64,000 nt of DNA from positions 1 to 64,000 of the forward strand of contig JADKBS010000023.1 in the NCBI GenBank assembly GCA_016714985.1, given 5' to 3'. The notes below the pieces were generated by a model that was not told the origin of the DNA, did no database searches, and worked only from the letters and a program-made list of their open reading frames with translations. Positions 27,086 through 33,980 of the stretch are shown piece by piece. The stretch comes from Saprospiraceae bacterium. Lineage in GTDB: Bacteria > Bacteroidota > Bacteroidia > Chitinophagales > Saprospiraceae. How positions within the stretch are numbered: position 1 is the first letter of the stretch; every line of letters starts with the position of its first letter. Both the position numbers and the translations under genes were made by a program.

Positions 27086-28021
27086 TTGAAAGTCTTAGTA
27101 ACCTGCCCACCCATGCTTCGGCTGATTGATGAGTTTCGGCCAGAATTTACTTCAAAAAATATTGATTTGCTGACACCCGATGTGGTTCAAACACTGACCG
27201 AGGAGGAGTTGATTGCCATTTTGCCAGGGGTTGATGGTTGGATTATCGGCGATGACCCTGCCACAGAACGAGTTTTTGAGGCAGGAAAGCATGGCAAACT
27301 GAGAGCCGCCGTGAAATGGGGCGTAGGGGTGGACAATGTCAATTTCGAGGCTTGCAAAAAACTTGGCATTCCTGTCGCCAACACACCGCTTATGTTTGGA
27401 GAGGAAGTAGGTAGCCTGGCCGTTCATTACACCATCGGCCTTGCCCGCCAGACCTTCCTGATTGACCGTGGCGTGCGGGCAGGGGAGTGGCCCAAGCCTG
27501 CCGGAATTTCCCTTTTGGACAAAACTGCTGCATTGATTGGGTTTGGTGACATTGGAAAGTCAACTGCCCGTATGTTGAATGCATTTGGCATCAATATTAA
27601 TATATACGACCCGTTCGCAAGCCGTACCGACGAGGATGAAATGCGCTATCGCTTCTATGGGTTCCCAGATAGGATTGATGAGGCTGATTTCGTGGTGGTC
27701 ACTTGCGCGTTGACAAGCGAAACCAAACACCTGATCAACGCTGAGTCCATTGCGAGAATGAAAGACGGCATTCGAATTGTCAATGTATCAAGGGGGCCAG
27801 TAATTGACGAGGCGGCACTTATAAGCGGTTTGAAATCCGGCAAGGTACATTCAGCTGCTTTGGATGTTTTCGAAACAGAGCCATTGCCAATGGACTCGCC
27901 CTTGAGAAGCTTTGAACGCTGTGTTTTTGGCACCCACAATGGCTCCAATACCGTGGATGCCGTTCGCAGGGCGAGCAAACAAGCCATGAAAATTTTGTTT
28001 AAATTTCTGGAGATTGACTAA
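27086..28021 (+). CDS. D-2-hydroxyacid dehydrogenase family protein
   Basis: A 311-residue NAD-dependent oxidoreductase. The Rossmann motif GFGDIGKSTARML, the Arg of NVSRGPVIDEAALI and the His of CVFGTHNGSN fit the phosphoglycerate/glycerate-dehydrogenase group. The start is a TTG (27086) that leads into MKVLVTCPPMLR, the expected first strand. It overlaps the next gene by one base (TAATG). With the SDR and DUF115-like genes it looks like an operon for a sugar acid or a surface glycan; the substrate is unknown. Confidence 0.85.
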   Translation: MKVLVTCPPMLRLIDEFRPEFTSKNIDLLTPDVVQTLTEEELIAILPGVDGWIIGDDPATERVFEAGKHGKLRAAVKWGVGVDNVNFEACKKLGIPVANTPLMFGEEVGSLAVHYTIGLARQTFLIDRGVRAGEWPKPAGISLLDKTAALIGFGDIGKSTARMLNAFGININIYDPFASRTDEDEMRYRFYGFPDRIDEADFVVVTCALTSETKHLINAESIARMKDGIRIVNVSRGPVIDEAALISGLKSGKVHSAALDVFETEPLPMDSPLRSFERCVFGTHNGSNTVDAVRRASKQAMKILFKFLEID

Positions 28022-28761
28022 TGGCCAATACTGAAAAAAATGTGTTTATAACCGGCGTTCTGGGTGGAATAGGCTCCGCGCTAGCAAGGGCTTTTCGAGA
28101 GGATGGCTTCTACGTTTATGGCGTTGACATGCGGGAAGACTTTAACGGACATTGTGACCGCTTCCTGCGATTCGACCTCAACCTGTTCGTCAAGGATGCG
28201 GCCTATCGAATCAAGTTTACCCAGATTTTTGATGAAATAATGCCCCATTTAGATGTGCTCATCAACAATGCGGCCGTTCAGAAACTTGATTCGATGGAAA
28301 ACATCAAATTGGATGATTGGCAAGAAACCCTGAATGTCAATCTCACAGGGCCAATGCTTTTGAGCAAGGTTTTTTTAGCTCGTTTGGAAGCATGCAATGG
28401 GAGCATCATCAACATAGCCAGTATTCACCAACAGCTGACCAAACCAGGTTTTGTGAGCTACGCCACTTCAAAAAGTGCGTTGGTTGGGTTGACAAAGGCA
28501 ATGGCGGTTGACTTGGCAGGCCGTGTAAGAGTCAATTCCATCAGTCCCGCTGCTATTGAAACTGCCATGCTGAGAGCAGGTTTCAACCATGACGAATTGG
28601 CACTGGACGAACTGCGCAAAATCCATCCAGTGCAAAGGATTGGCTACCCGGAAGATGTGGCCAAGTTGGCACTCTTCCTTGCTTCGCAAAACACGGGATT
28701 TGTTCATGGGGCAAATTTTCTGCTAGATGGCGGCATCAGTTCTGTCCTGAAAGATTTATGA
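28021..28761 (+). CDS. SDR family oxidoreductase
   Basis: A 246-residue short-chain dehydrogenase. It has the cofactor motif TGVLGGIGSALA, INNAAVQ, and the catalytic Ser-Tyr-Lys in INIASIHQ and YATSKSALVG; it ends near LLDGG. It overlaps the dehydrogenase stop by one base, and the next gene follows in 29 bases, so the three are one operon. In such operons SDRs often epimerise or reduce sugar nucleotides. That is inference. Confidence 0.9.
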   Translation: MANTEKNVFITGVLGGIGSALARAFREDGFYVYGVDMREDFNGHCDRFLRFDLNLFVKDAAYRIKFTQIFDEIMPHLDVLINNAAVQKLDSMENIKLDDWQETLNVNLTGPMLLSKVFLARLEACNGSIINIASIHQQLTKPGFVSYATSKSALVGLTKAMAVDLAGRVRVNSISPAAIETAMLRAGFNHDELALDELRKIHPVQRIGYPEDVAKLALFLASQNTGFVHGANFLLDGGISSVLKDL

Positions 28762-28790
28762 AAGGTTGGAAATCAATAACTTAAATTATT

Positions 28791-29591
28791 ATGGCAAGAC
28801 CACAGGGTACATTGTTCGGATTAAACCTCCTTGAAAAAGAGGGTGTTGGGAAAAAGCTCGGAGAAGCATGGGATTATTTTCAATGGCGGAGAAAGTACGC
28901 CAAGCAATTGACCAAATTCAAGGATAAGCACAAAGGCCAAGACTGTTTCATCATTGGAAATGGCCCCTCGCTCAAGCACATGGACTTGGCCCCACTGCGT
29001 GAACGCCATACATTCGGTCAGAACAAAATCTTTCTTTTGTTCGATAAGGTTGACCTCTACCTGAGTTACCTTGTTTCAGTCAACAAGCTGGTGATTGAGC
29101 AGAGTGCAAGGGAGTTCGAAGCAATGAAATGCCCTGTGTTCCTTTCCCATACAGCTGCTAAGGGGGTGGTGGCAGAGCAACCAAATATCGAGCGTTTGCA
29201 CACGCTGAACCTTTGGAGCTTTTACGAGGACATCTCTCAACCAATCTGCGAAGGCAATACAGTGACTTACGTTTCTCTTCAAATTGCCTACTATATGGGC
29301 TTCAAAAGGGTGTTTTTGATTGGTGTTGACCACAGTTTCAAGCAGTCAGGCCAGTCGCACGAAACGCAGGTCTATAAGGGTGACGATGAGAACCATTTCC
29401 ATCCCGACTATTTCAAGGGCCAGCAATGGCAATTGGCCGATGTTTATGGGTCGGAGGTCTCCTACCACCTCGCCAATTATTTTTACCAAAAGGATGGTCG
29501 CCAGATTTTCGATGCGACCCCAAATGGGAAACTAACGGTTTTTCCCAAACTGAGTTTTGAAGAGGCACTGGAAATGGCGAGTAAGAAATGA
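28791..29591 (+). CDS. DUF115/MAF-like glycosyltransferase-related protein
   Basis: A 266-residue protein with the DUF115 signature: DCFIIGNGPSLKHMDL, a GxNKIFLLFDK segment, and LIGVDHSFK further on. The family is found in flagellin and surface glycan modification and may transfer nonulosonic acids, though members are poorly defined. It is the last gene of the operon begun at 27086. No membrane segment or signal is seen. Calling it an enzyme rests on family resemblance. Confidence 0.7.
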   Translation: MARPQGTLFGLNLLEKEGVGKKLGEAWDYFQWRRKYAKQLTKFKDKHKGQDCFIIGNGPSLKHMDLAPLRERHTFGQNKIFLLFDKVDLYLSYLVSVNKLVIEQSAREFEAMKCPVFLSHTAAKGVVAEQPNIERLHTLNLWSFYEDISQPICEGNTVTYVSLQIAYYMGFKRVFLIGVDHSFKQSGQSHETQVYKGDDENHFHPDYFKGQQWQLADVYGSEVSYHLANYFYQKDGRQIFDATPNGKLTVFPKLSFEEALEMASKK

Positions 29592-29771
29592 CGGATAGTT
29601 TTATTTTTATTTATCAAATTAGTAATTTTAAATTCTGTAATATACTCGAATTCCCTATCCTTGAAAACTTGTTTTTTTAACAAGCGTAACGACTTGGATT
29701 TAAGGTCATTTTTATAGTGATTTTAGGTTATATTTTAACGAAGTCAATGTATTTTTGTCCCTGAAACAAAC

Positions 29772-30575
29772 ATGACTTCTGTGCAAGCAATCGAAATTAA
29801 CAAATCTATTCCCGTGATAAAAGCGCTGATCGTCGAGGACGAAATCAAAAGCATGAACAATCTCAAGAACCTTTTGGCTACCCATTGCCCCGAGGTTGAG
29901 GTGATAGGTGATGCGCTTAGCGTTGAGGAAGCCATGGATTTGTTTGAGGAGACAGAGTTCAAGCCAAATGTCGCATTCTTGGACATCAACTTGCCTGATG
30001 GGTTGATCTTTCAATTGCTCGATGAACTGAAGCCCATAGATTTCGAGGTAATTTTCATAACGGCATTCAATGAACATGCTATTCGTGCTTGCCAGTACTC
30101 TTCGATAGGCTATATCATGAAGCCAATCAACCCCGATGAACTCGTTCAGGCAGTAAGCCGTATCCGGGTTCAAAGCGGTGAAAAAATTGAAGAGCGCATT
30201 GAATTGTTCAACAAATCGCTGTCAAACCCTAACTCGTTCGAAAAAATGAGCATTTCGGCGATTGATGGTATCTATTTCGTGTCAATCAAAGACATCGTCC
30301 GGTTCGAGGCAGAAGACAACTACACCCACATATTCCTAATCAATGGTGAGCGGATAACCGCATCAAGGACAATCAAGGCGTACGAGGACATGCTCCAGAT
30401 GTTGAATTTTTATAGGGTTCACAAGCGTCACGTTATCAATCTCAACTACATGCGCAAGTTCATCAAGGGGGACGGAGGCTATTTGGTGATGGATGATGGC
30501 AAAAAAATTGAGGTATCGAGGCGGCGGCGACCAGCTTTCATGGAGCAAATGCGGAGGCTCGAGGAAGCACTTTAA
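29772..30575 (+). CDS. LytTR family response regulator
   Basis: A 267-residue regulator. The receiver domain (about 15-140) has the acidic pair in IVEDE, the phospho-Asp in AFLDINLP, the Thr in ITAFNE and Lys in YIMKPINPDE. A LytTR DNA-binding domain (about 165-265) follows, with IVRFEAEDNYTHIFLINGE, VHKRHVINLNYMRKF and a basic SRRRRPAF tail. It would bind direct repeats about 21 bases apart. Upstream, TATTTTTG (29750-29757) is a weak -7 element. The partner kinase lies downstream at 31131 with a peptide gene between them. Confidence 0.93.
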   Translation: MTSVQAIEINKSIPVIKALIVEDEIKSMNNLKNLLATHCPEVEVIGDALSVEEAMDLFEETEFKPNVAFLDINLPDGLIFQLLDELKPIDFEVIFITAFNEHAIRACQYSSIGYIMKPINPDELVQAVSRIRVQSGEKIEERIELFNKSLSNPNSFEKMSISAIDGIYFVSIKDIVRFEAEDNYTHIFLINGERITASRTIKAYEDMLQMLNFYRVHKRHVINLNYMRKFIKGDGGYLVMDDGKKIEVSRRRRPAFMEQMRRLEEAL

Positions 30576-30704
30576 TTCGGAAACTTACACATTACATAAC
30601 AGACAGTATTCAGTGTTAGCGGGAGGAGCTTAGGCGAAAACGATGAAATTTGAGTAGAATTACACAGCAAAATGCCCTAAACTGCATTAAATTTTGCAGG
30701 AAGT

Positions 30705-30734
30705 TTTGTGGAAACTCAAAAGTGGCTATCTTTG
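30705..30734 (+). promoter_or_regulatory. Consensus promoter of the double-glycine peptide gene
   Basis: TTTG (30705-30708), 18 bases, TATCTTTG (30727-30734): a full match to TTTG-N18-TAnnTTTG of Bacteroidota. Transcription would begin near 30741, 79 bases before the peptide start codon at 30820. Confidence 0.75.
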
Positions 30735-30819
30735 GAACCTGAGAACGCACACACTTTTTACTGTTAGCAAAAAGCGAGACACTATGGCCTTTGGATTTTT
30801 CACTCAAAACCTAGATACT

Positions 30820-30993
30820 ATGGGTAAGACTAAAAAGAAAAACTTGCTTGAACTTGACGACCTAACGCAAATTAAGAAGGTCGAAATGGGCGAGTTTATT
30901 GGAGGCAACGACAAAATCACTGAAAACAAGAAAAGAGGTTTCTTCGCCGGATTTTTTGGCCCTGGCCCTTGTTTAGGTGACATGCCACAATAA
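30820..30993 (+). CDS. Small peptide with double-glycine leader look
   Basis: A 57-residue peptide: MGKTKKKNLLELDDLTQ ... MGEFIGG, then a 28-residue remainder that ends GFFAGFFGPGPCLGDMPQ. The first 29 residues resemble double-glycine leaders cut by C39 peptidases (basic start, hydrophobic spacing, GG end), leaving a core with one cysteine and a GF-repeat. An upstream in-frame ATG at 30784 would add 12 residues (MAFGFFTQNLDT). It has its own promoter and terminator and lies between a LytTR regulator and a TPR histidine kinase, as a signal peptide would. No transporter or peptidase is in the window. The name of the family is unknown to me. Confidence 0.6.
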   Translation: MGKTKKKNLLELDDLTQIKKVEMGEFIGGNDKITENKKRGFFAGFFGPGPCLGDMPQ

Positions 30994-31027
30994 GTTTTTA
31001 CGACATTTTTTTTCAAGAGGGAACAAC

Positions 31028-31062
31028 AAAAGAGGCTGCACCGCAGATGTGATGCCTCTTTT
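31028..31062 (+). terminator. Terminator of the peptide gene
   Basis: AAAAGAGGC (31028-31036) pairs with GCCTCTTTT (31054-31062) over 9 bp around a 17-base loop and ends in four Ts. It lies 35 bases after the stop, so the peptide is a single-gene transcript. Confidence 0.7.
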
Positions 31063-31130
31063 GACATGTCTATACCCCAAGTAAGCCGTCCATTTTGTTT
31101 TTGAAACACTCACTGGAAACACTATAAAAA

Positions 31131-33044
31131 ATGGTTAGCACTTTTCCCGACACCAACGAGGAACTGTTAAACTTGGAATCCACTTTACAACTCATAGACG
31201 AGCGCCTTCAACGGCTTGCCACCCTTGACAAGTTGGCTTCACAGCTTGTATTCACTGATATTTCCAAGGCGCAGAAATACTTGGCTGAGATTTTCCAGAT
31301 TCTCACTGATTTGGACCAACCAGATTTCGTGTTGAACTACAACCTCAACATGGCTTTGGTGGAAAACCAATTGTACAACTACAACCTCTCAGAAATCCAC
31401 TTTCGAATTGCCTTAGAAATCCTTGGAGAGAGGGGCGACGTAAATCAACTTACAGAAACCTATATTGACTACGCCGGTACGCTTCTCAATCTAGACCAAC
31501 CAGACAGGGCGAGGTTTTACCTCAATCAAGCTACTAAATACTTAGAGACCTTTCCAGATAGCCGTCTCGACATTCGATTGATTTGCCGGGAAGGTTTCTT
31601 TCACTTAAAGTTTTCGAACTACCCCAAGGCGCTGAAGTCCTTTCTTGATTGTGTGTTGGCCATCGAAACCATGACCGAAACGCCCAGCCTCAAGGACTAT
31701 CATTTTTTCACCTTAGTACAAAGTGGACTTGGCTCCATTTACGCAGCCTTAAACGAACCTGAAAGGAGTATTCAGTCTTATTTGAATGTGGTTGAGCTTT
31801 GCGAGAAGAAAGGAATGCGGTCCAGGCTTTCATGGCACTACCTCAATGTCGGCAACGGCTACATGGCCATGCAAGACTATGAAAACGCCAGCCAATATTT
31901 CAAGAAAGCCATCAAGGTTGTTGACGATTTGAACCAGCAGACCAGGGCTTTGGCCTACGCCAACCTTGGGTTTTGCTACCTGAACAAAAGGCAATACAAG
32001 GAGGCGCTCGAATTGTTCACCACGGCATATCCACTTTTCAAGGACAGAAAGGAAAAGAACCTTGCCAATATTGAATGGTGGCGAGGGAAAATCTATGAAG
32101 AAGAAAAGGCCAAAAAAGCGCTCAAGCATTATTTCAAGGCGCTGGAATTTGCAAAAAAAGGCCAGGAGTACCGTCAAGCTACAGGGATTATGAAATCCAT
32201 CGCCGACCTCTATGCGAAAGAGCTAGAGTATAAAAATGCCTACGATTACCAAGTCCTTTACAATCAGGCAGTTGAGCGAATCATGTCGGATGAGTTGAGC
32301 AATCAAATCAGGGAACTTGAAATCCGGTATTCTGCCGAAAGCAAGGAAAAAGAGGCCGAAATGTTCAAATTACAAGCAGCCGGCCTCCAGTTGAAAGCGC
32401 TTAGGGCCCAAATGAACCCTCATTTTGTTTTCAATGCCCTGAATTCAGTCCAAAACTATATCACATCCAACGATACCTCTCAAGCTGCAAAATACCTTGC
32501 ACAGTTCGCCCACTTAATGCGCAAAAGCTTGGAGTACTCTGAATTGGAAGTTATTTCACTTGAAAAAGAGGTTGATTTCCTACGTAACTACTTGGATATC
32601 AACATGAATTTGCGATTTGAGAACCAGCTGCGTTATGAGATAACCATAGACGATGAAATCGAAGAAGACATCTATGGTGTTCCTACCATGATAATTCAGC
32701 CTTATGTTGAAAATGCCATTGAGCACGGAATCCGATCGAAACGAAATGGGCTTATCAAGATTGATTTTTGCCTCATTGATGAGAATACCATCCTTTGCAA
32801 GGTGGAGGACGACGGGATAGGAAGGCAAAAAGCAAGGGAATTGCAGCTTAAGAATCCTAATTTCAAAGACCACAAGTCCATGGGCACCCGTATCACCCAA
32901 GATCGACTTGAAATTTTGCTTCGTTCCCGCAACATGGATGAGAACGCAGTTGAAATTCACGATTTGATGGATAAGGAAACGGGAAAGGGAAGTGGCACTC
33001 TGGTGGAAATCAGAATTCCAGTGATGGAAATTCCAATGAGATAA
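31131..33044 (+). CDS. Soluble TPR sensor histidine kinase (LytS-type kinase domain)
   Basis: A 637-residue protein. It has a TPR region of about seven to nine repeats (ASQYFKKAIKVVDDLNQQ, YKEALELFTTAYPLFKDRKE) in the first 400 residues, a short coiled coil (SAESKEKEAEMFKLQAAGLQ), then a His_kinase domain with the phospho-His in LRAQMNPHFVFNALNSVQNY, and an HATPase domain (VENAIEHGIRS, VEDDGIGRQKARE, MGTRITQDRLEIL). No signal peptide and no membrane segment: the sensor must act in the cytoplasm. Kinases of this kind usually pair with LytTR regulators, here at 29772. TPR domains bind peptides in other systems, so an internal peptide signal is possible. Confidence 0.92.
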   Translation: MVSTFPDTNEELLNLESTLQLIDERLQRLATLDKLASQLVFTDISKAQKYLAEIFQILTDLDQPDFVLNYNLNMALVENQLYNYNLSEIHFRIALEILGERGDVNQLTETYIDYAGTLLNLDQPDRARFYLNQATKYLETFPDSRLDIRLICREGFFHLKFSNYPKALKSFLDCVLAIETMTETPSLKDYHFFTLVQSGLGSIYAALNEPERSIQSYLNVVELCEKKGMRSRLSWHYLNVGNGYMAMQDYENASQYFKKAIKVVDDLNQQTRALAYANLGFCYLNKRQYKEALELFTTAYPLFKDRKEKNLANIEWWRGKIYEEEKAKKALKHYFKALEFAKKGQEYRQATGIMKSIADLYAKELEYKNAYDYQVLYNQAVERIMSDELSNQIRELEIRYSAESKEKEAEMFKLQAAGLQLKALRAQMNPHFVFNALNSVQNYITSNDTSQAAKYLAQFAHLMRKSLEYSELEVISLEKEVDFLRNYLDINMNLRFENQLRYEITIDDEIEEDIYGVPTMIIQPYVENAIEHGIRSKRNGLIKIDFCLIDENTILCKVEDDGIGRQKARELQLKNPNFKDHKSMGTRITQDRLEILLRSRNMDENAVEIHDLMDKETGKGSGTLVEIRIPVMEIPMR

Positions 33045-33058
33045 TTTGGAAAGTTCAA

Positions 33059-33098
33059 TTCCGGTCTCTGTTGCCTTACCATCCAACAGAAACCGGAA
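33059..33098. terminator. Stem-loop after the kinase gene
   Basis: TTCCGGTCTCTGTTG and CAACAGAAACCGGAA pair over 15 bp with one mismatch and a 10-base loop, 14 bases after the stop. No T run follows on the plus strand, so it may be a processing or Rho-linked site. Confidence 0.5.
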
Positions 33099-33161
33099 AA
33101 ACTTGAAAAGTAAAGAGAAAATCTTGGGCAACTCTTCGATATTAGAAAAAATCAAGATATA

Positions 33162-33190
33162 TTTGCCCTAGTTTTCTCATAGTATGTTTG
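33162..33190 (+). promoter_or_regulatory. Promoter of hairpin unit 1
   Basis: TTTG (33162-33165), 17 bases, TATGTTTG (33183-33190). The block AGTTTTCTCATAGTATGTTT (33170-33189) is identical in units 2 and 3. No ACCGTT pair is seen upstream of this copy. Confidence 0.55.
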
Positions 33191-33195
33191 TTTAA

Positions 33196-33241
33196 TCTTC
33201 CTGCACCTTATGTCCCTCCTGGGGTGCGGGAATTTTTTTTT
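33196..33241 (+). ncRNA. Hairpin unit 1 of a triple array
   Basis: TTCCTGCACC (33198-33207) pairs with GGTGCGGGAA (33223-33232) over 10 bp with one U-G pair, followed by a run of nine Ts. With the promoter just upstream, the transcript would be about 45 bases and almost all hairpin plus U tail. If the promoter is not real, this is just a terminator. Confidence 0.5.
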
Positions 33242-33370
33242 GTGCCAATTTCAAGCACTGCGTTGTGTGTAGTCTCATCAAATGCTTAGTGCTTTTTCAG
33301 CCTTAACTTCGATTCTGCGGGCAAAAATAGAATAATAAAGAATATTTTTTCCGTTAATTGAAAAAAAACT
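33242..33370. other. AT-rich spacer between hairpin unit 1 and the first repeat pair
   Basis: No open frame of note and no further hairpin. It reads as AT-rich intergenic DNA with poly-A and poly-T runs. Confidence 0.5.
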
Positions 33371-33400
33371 ACCGTTTCCTCAAGAATTGCTACCGTTCCC
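33371..33400 (+). promoter_or_regulatory. Direct-repeat pair upstream of hairpin unit 2 (possible LytTR sites)
   Basis: ACCGTTTCC (33371) and ACCGTTCCC (33392) are 21 bases apart, two helical turns. LytTR regulators bind direct repeats with about 21-base spacing. The pair lies 58-88 bases upstream of the TTTG of unit 2. Confidence 0.5.
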
Positions 33401-33457
33401 TCATGAAACCGACCAGTGCGTAAATGTAGCTTTTTCTCTCAATCCGTAGTAGTTACT

Positions 33458-33487
33458 TTTGTTGAAAGTTTTCTCATAGTATGTTTA
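33458..33487 (+). promoter_or_regulatory. Promoter of hairpin unit 2
   Basis: TTTG (33458-33461), 18 bases, TATGTTTA (33480-33487). Contains the identical 20-nt block of the array at 33467-33486. Confidence 0.55.
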
Positions 33488-33492
33488 ATTCT

Positions 33493-33535
33493 CCTACACC
33501 TTTTTTTCCCTTCTGGGGTGTAGGAATTTTTTTTT
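33493..33535 (+). ncRNA. Hairpin unit 2 of a triple array
   Basis: TCCTACACC (33492-33500) pairs with GGTGTAGGA (33517-33525) over 9 bp, followed by nine Ts. Relative to unit 1 the G-C pair of the stem is A-U and the U-G pair is U-A, so pairing is kept while bases change. A 135-codon open frame that begins inside this unit has no support. Confidence 0.5.
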
Positions 33536-33833
33536 CTCCAGCTGCAGATTTTAAGGTAGAAGTGCATGATGAAAAAGCAAATCGACCCACCTCGTCAAGG
33601 ACGTTTTCAAAATTAAGATTTTGTGGATTTGTTGAACCCAGGGTTGGGTTGAATAACGAGGTGAGTGCATATTTTGGCCTTCATTTCCAACCACGGGCCC
33701 AATGCTTCACGAGTTATAGTAATTTATATCTTTATATCACTGAAAATGAAGCGGAATTGAAGTTGGTCAAGCCAAAATGTTCCATTGTCCCTTTCCAATT
33801 TCTTTTTGGAAAACCACTTTCTAAATCAAACCT
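33536..33833. other. Spacer between hairpin unit 2 and the second repeat pair
   Basis: About 300 bases with no convincing gene or hairpin. The plus-strand frame across it starts within the hairpin and shows no family or codon signal. Confidence 0.45.
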
Positions 33834-33862
33834 ACCGTTCCCTTGCGAAACCTACCGTTCCC
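33834..33862 (+). promoter_or_regulatory. Direct-repeat pair upstream of hairpin unit 3 (possible LytTR sites)
   Basis: ACCGTTCCC at 33834 and 33854, 20 bases apart, each preceded by CT. The pair lies 38-66 bases upstream of the TTTG of unit 3. The same motif pair is found upstream of unit 2. Confidence 0.5.
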
Positions 33863-33899
33863 TAAACAGCACTTGTGTGATAATTTGAAAACCTGCTCC

Positions 33900-33932
33900 T
33901 TTGCACTGTGTAGTTTTCTCATAGTATGTTTA
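33900..33932 (+). promoter_or_regulatory. Promoter of hairpin unit 3
   Basis: TTTG (33900-33903), 21 bases, TATGTTTA (33925-33932). The 20-nt block is at 33912-33931. The spacer is longer than in units 1 and 2, so the -33 element here is less sure. Confidence 0.5.
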
Positions 33933-33935
33933 GTG

Positions 33936-33978
33936 CTCCTACATCAGCCTTAAGCCTCCCTTGATGTAGGAGTTTTTT
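33936..33978 (+). ncRNA. Hairpin unit 3 of a triple array
   Basis: CTCCTACATCA (33936-33946) pairs with TGATGTAGGAG (33962-33972) over 11 bp, followed by six Ts. Relative to unit 2, the C-G pair at the sixth stem position is T-A, again a paired change. The T run sits on the plus strand, so this is not the terminator of the minus-strand pbpC gene, which ends 3 bases on. Confidence 0.55.
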
Positions 33979-33980
33979 GC

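Noticed and set aside
33481..33888. A 135-codon plus-strand open frame across hairpin unit 2
   Set aside because: It begins inside the promoter-hairpin unit, shows no family or codon signal, and overlaps the second repeat pair; treated as chance.
33936..33978. Hairpin unit 3 as the terminator of pbpC
   Set aside because: The T run lies on the plus strand, so it can end plus-strand transcripts only; pbpC is on the minus strand.
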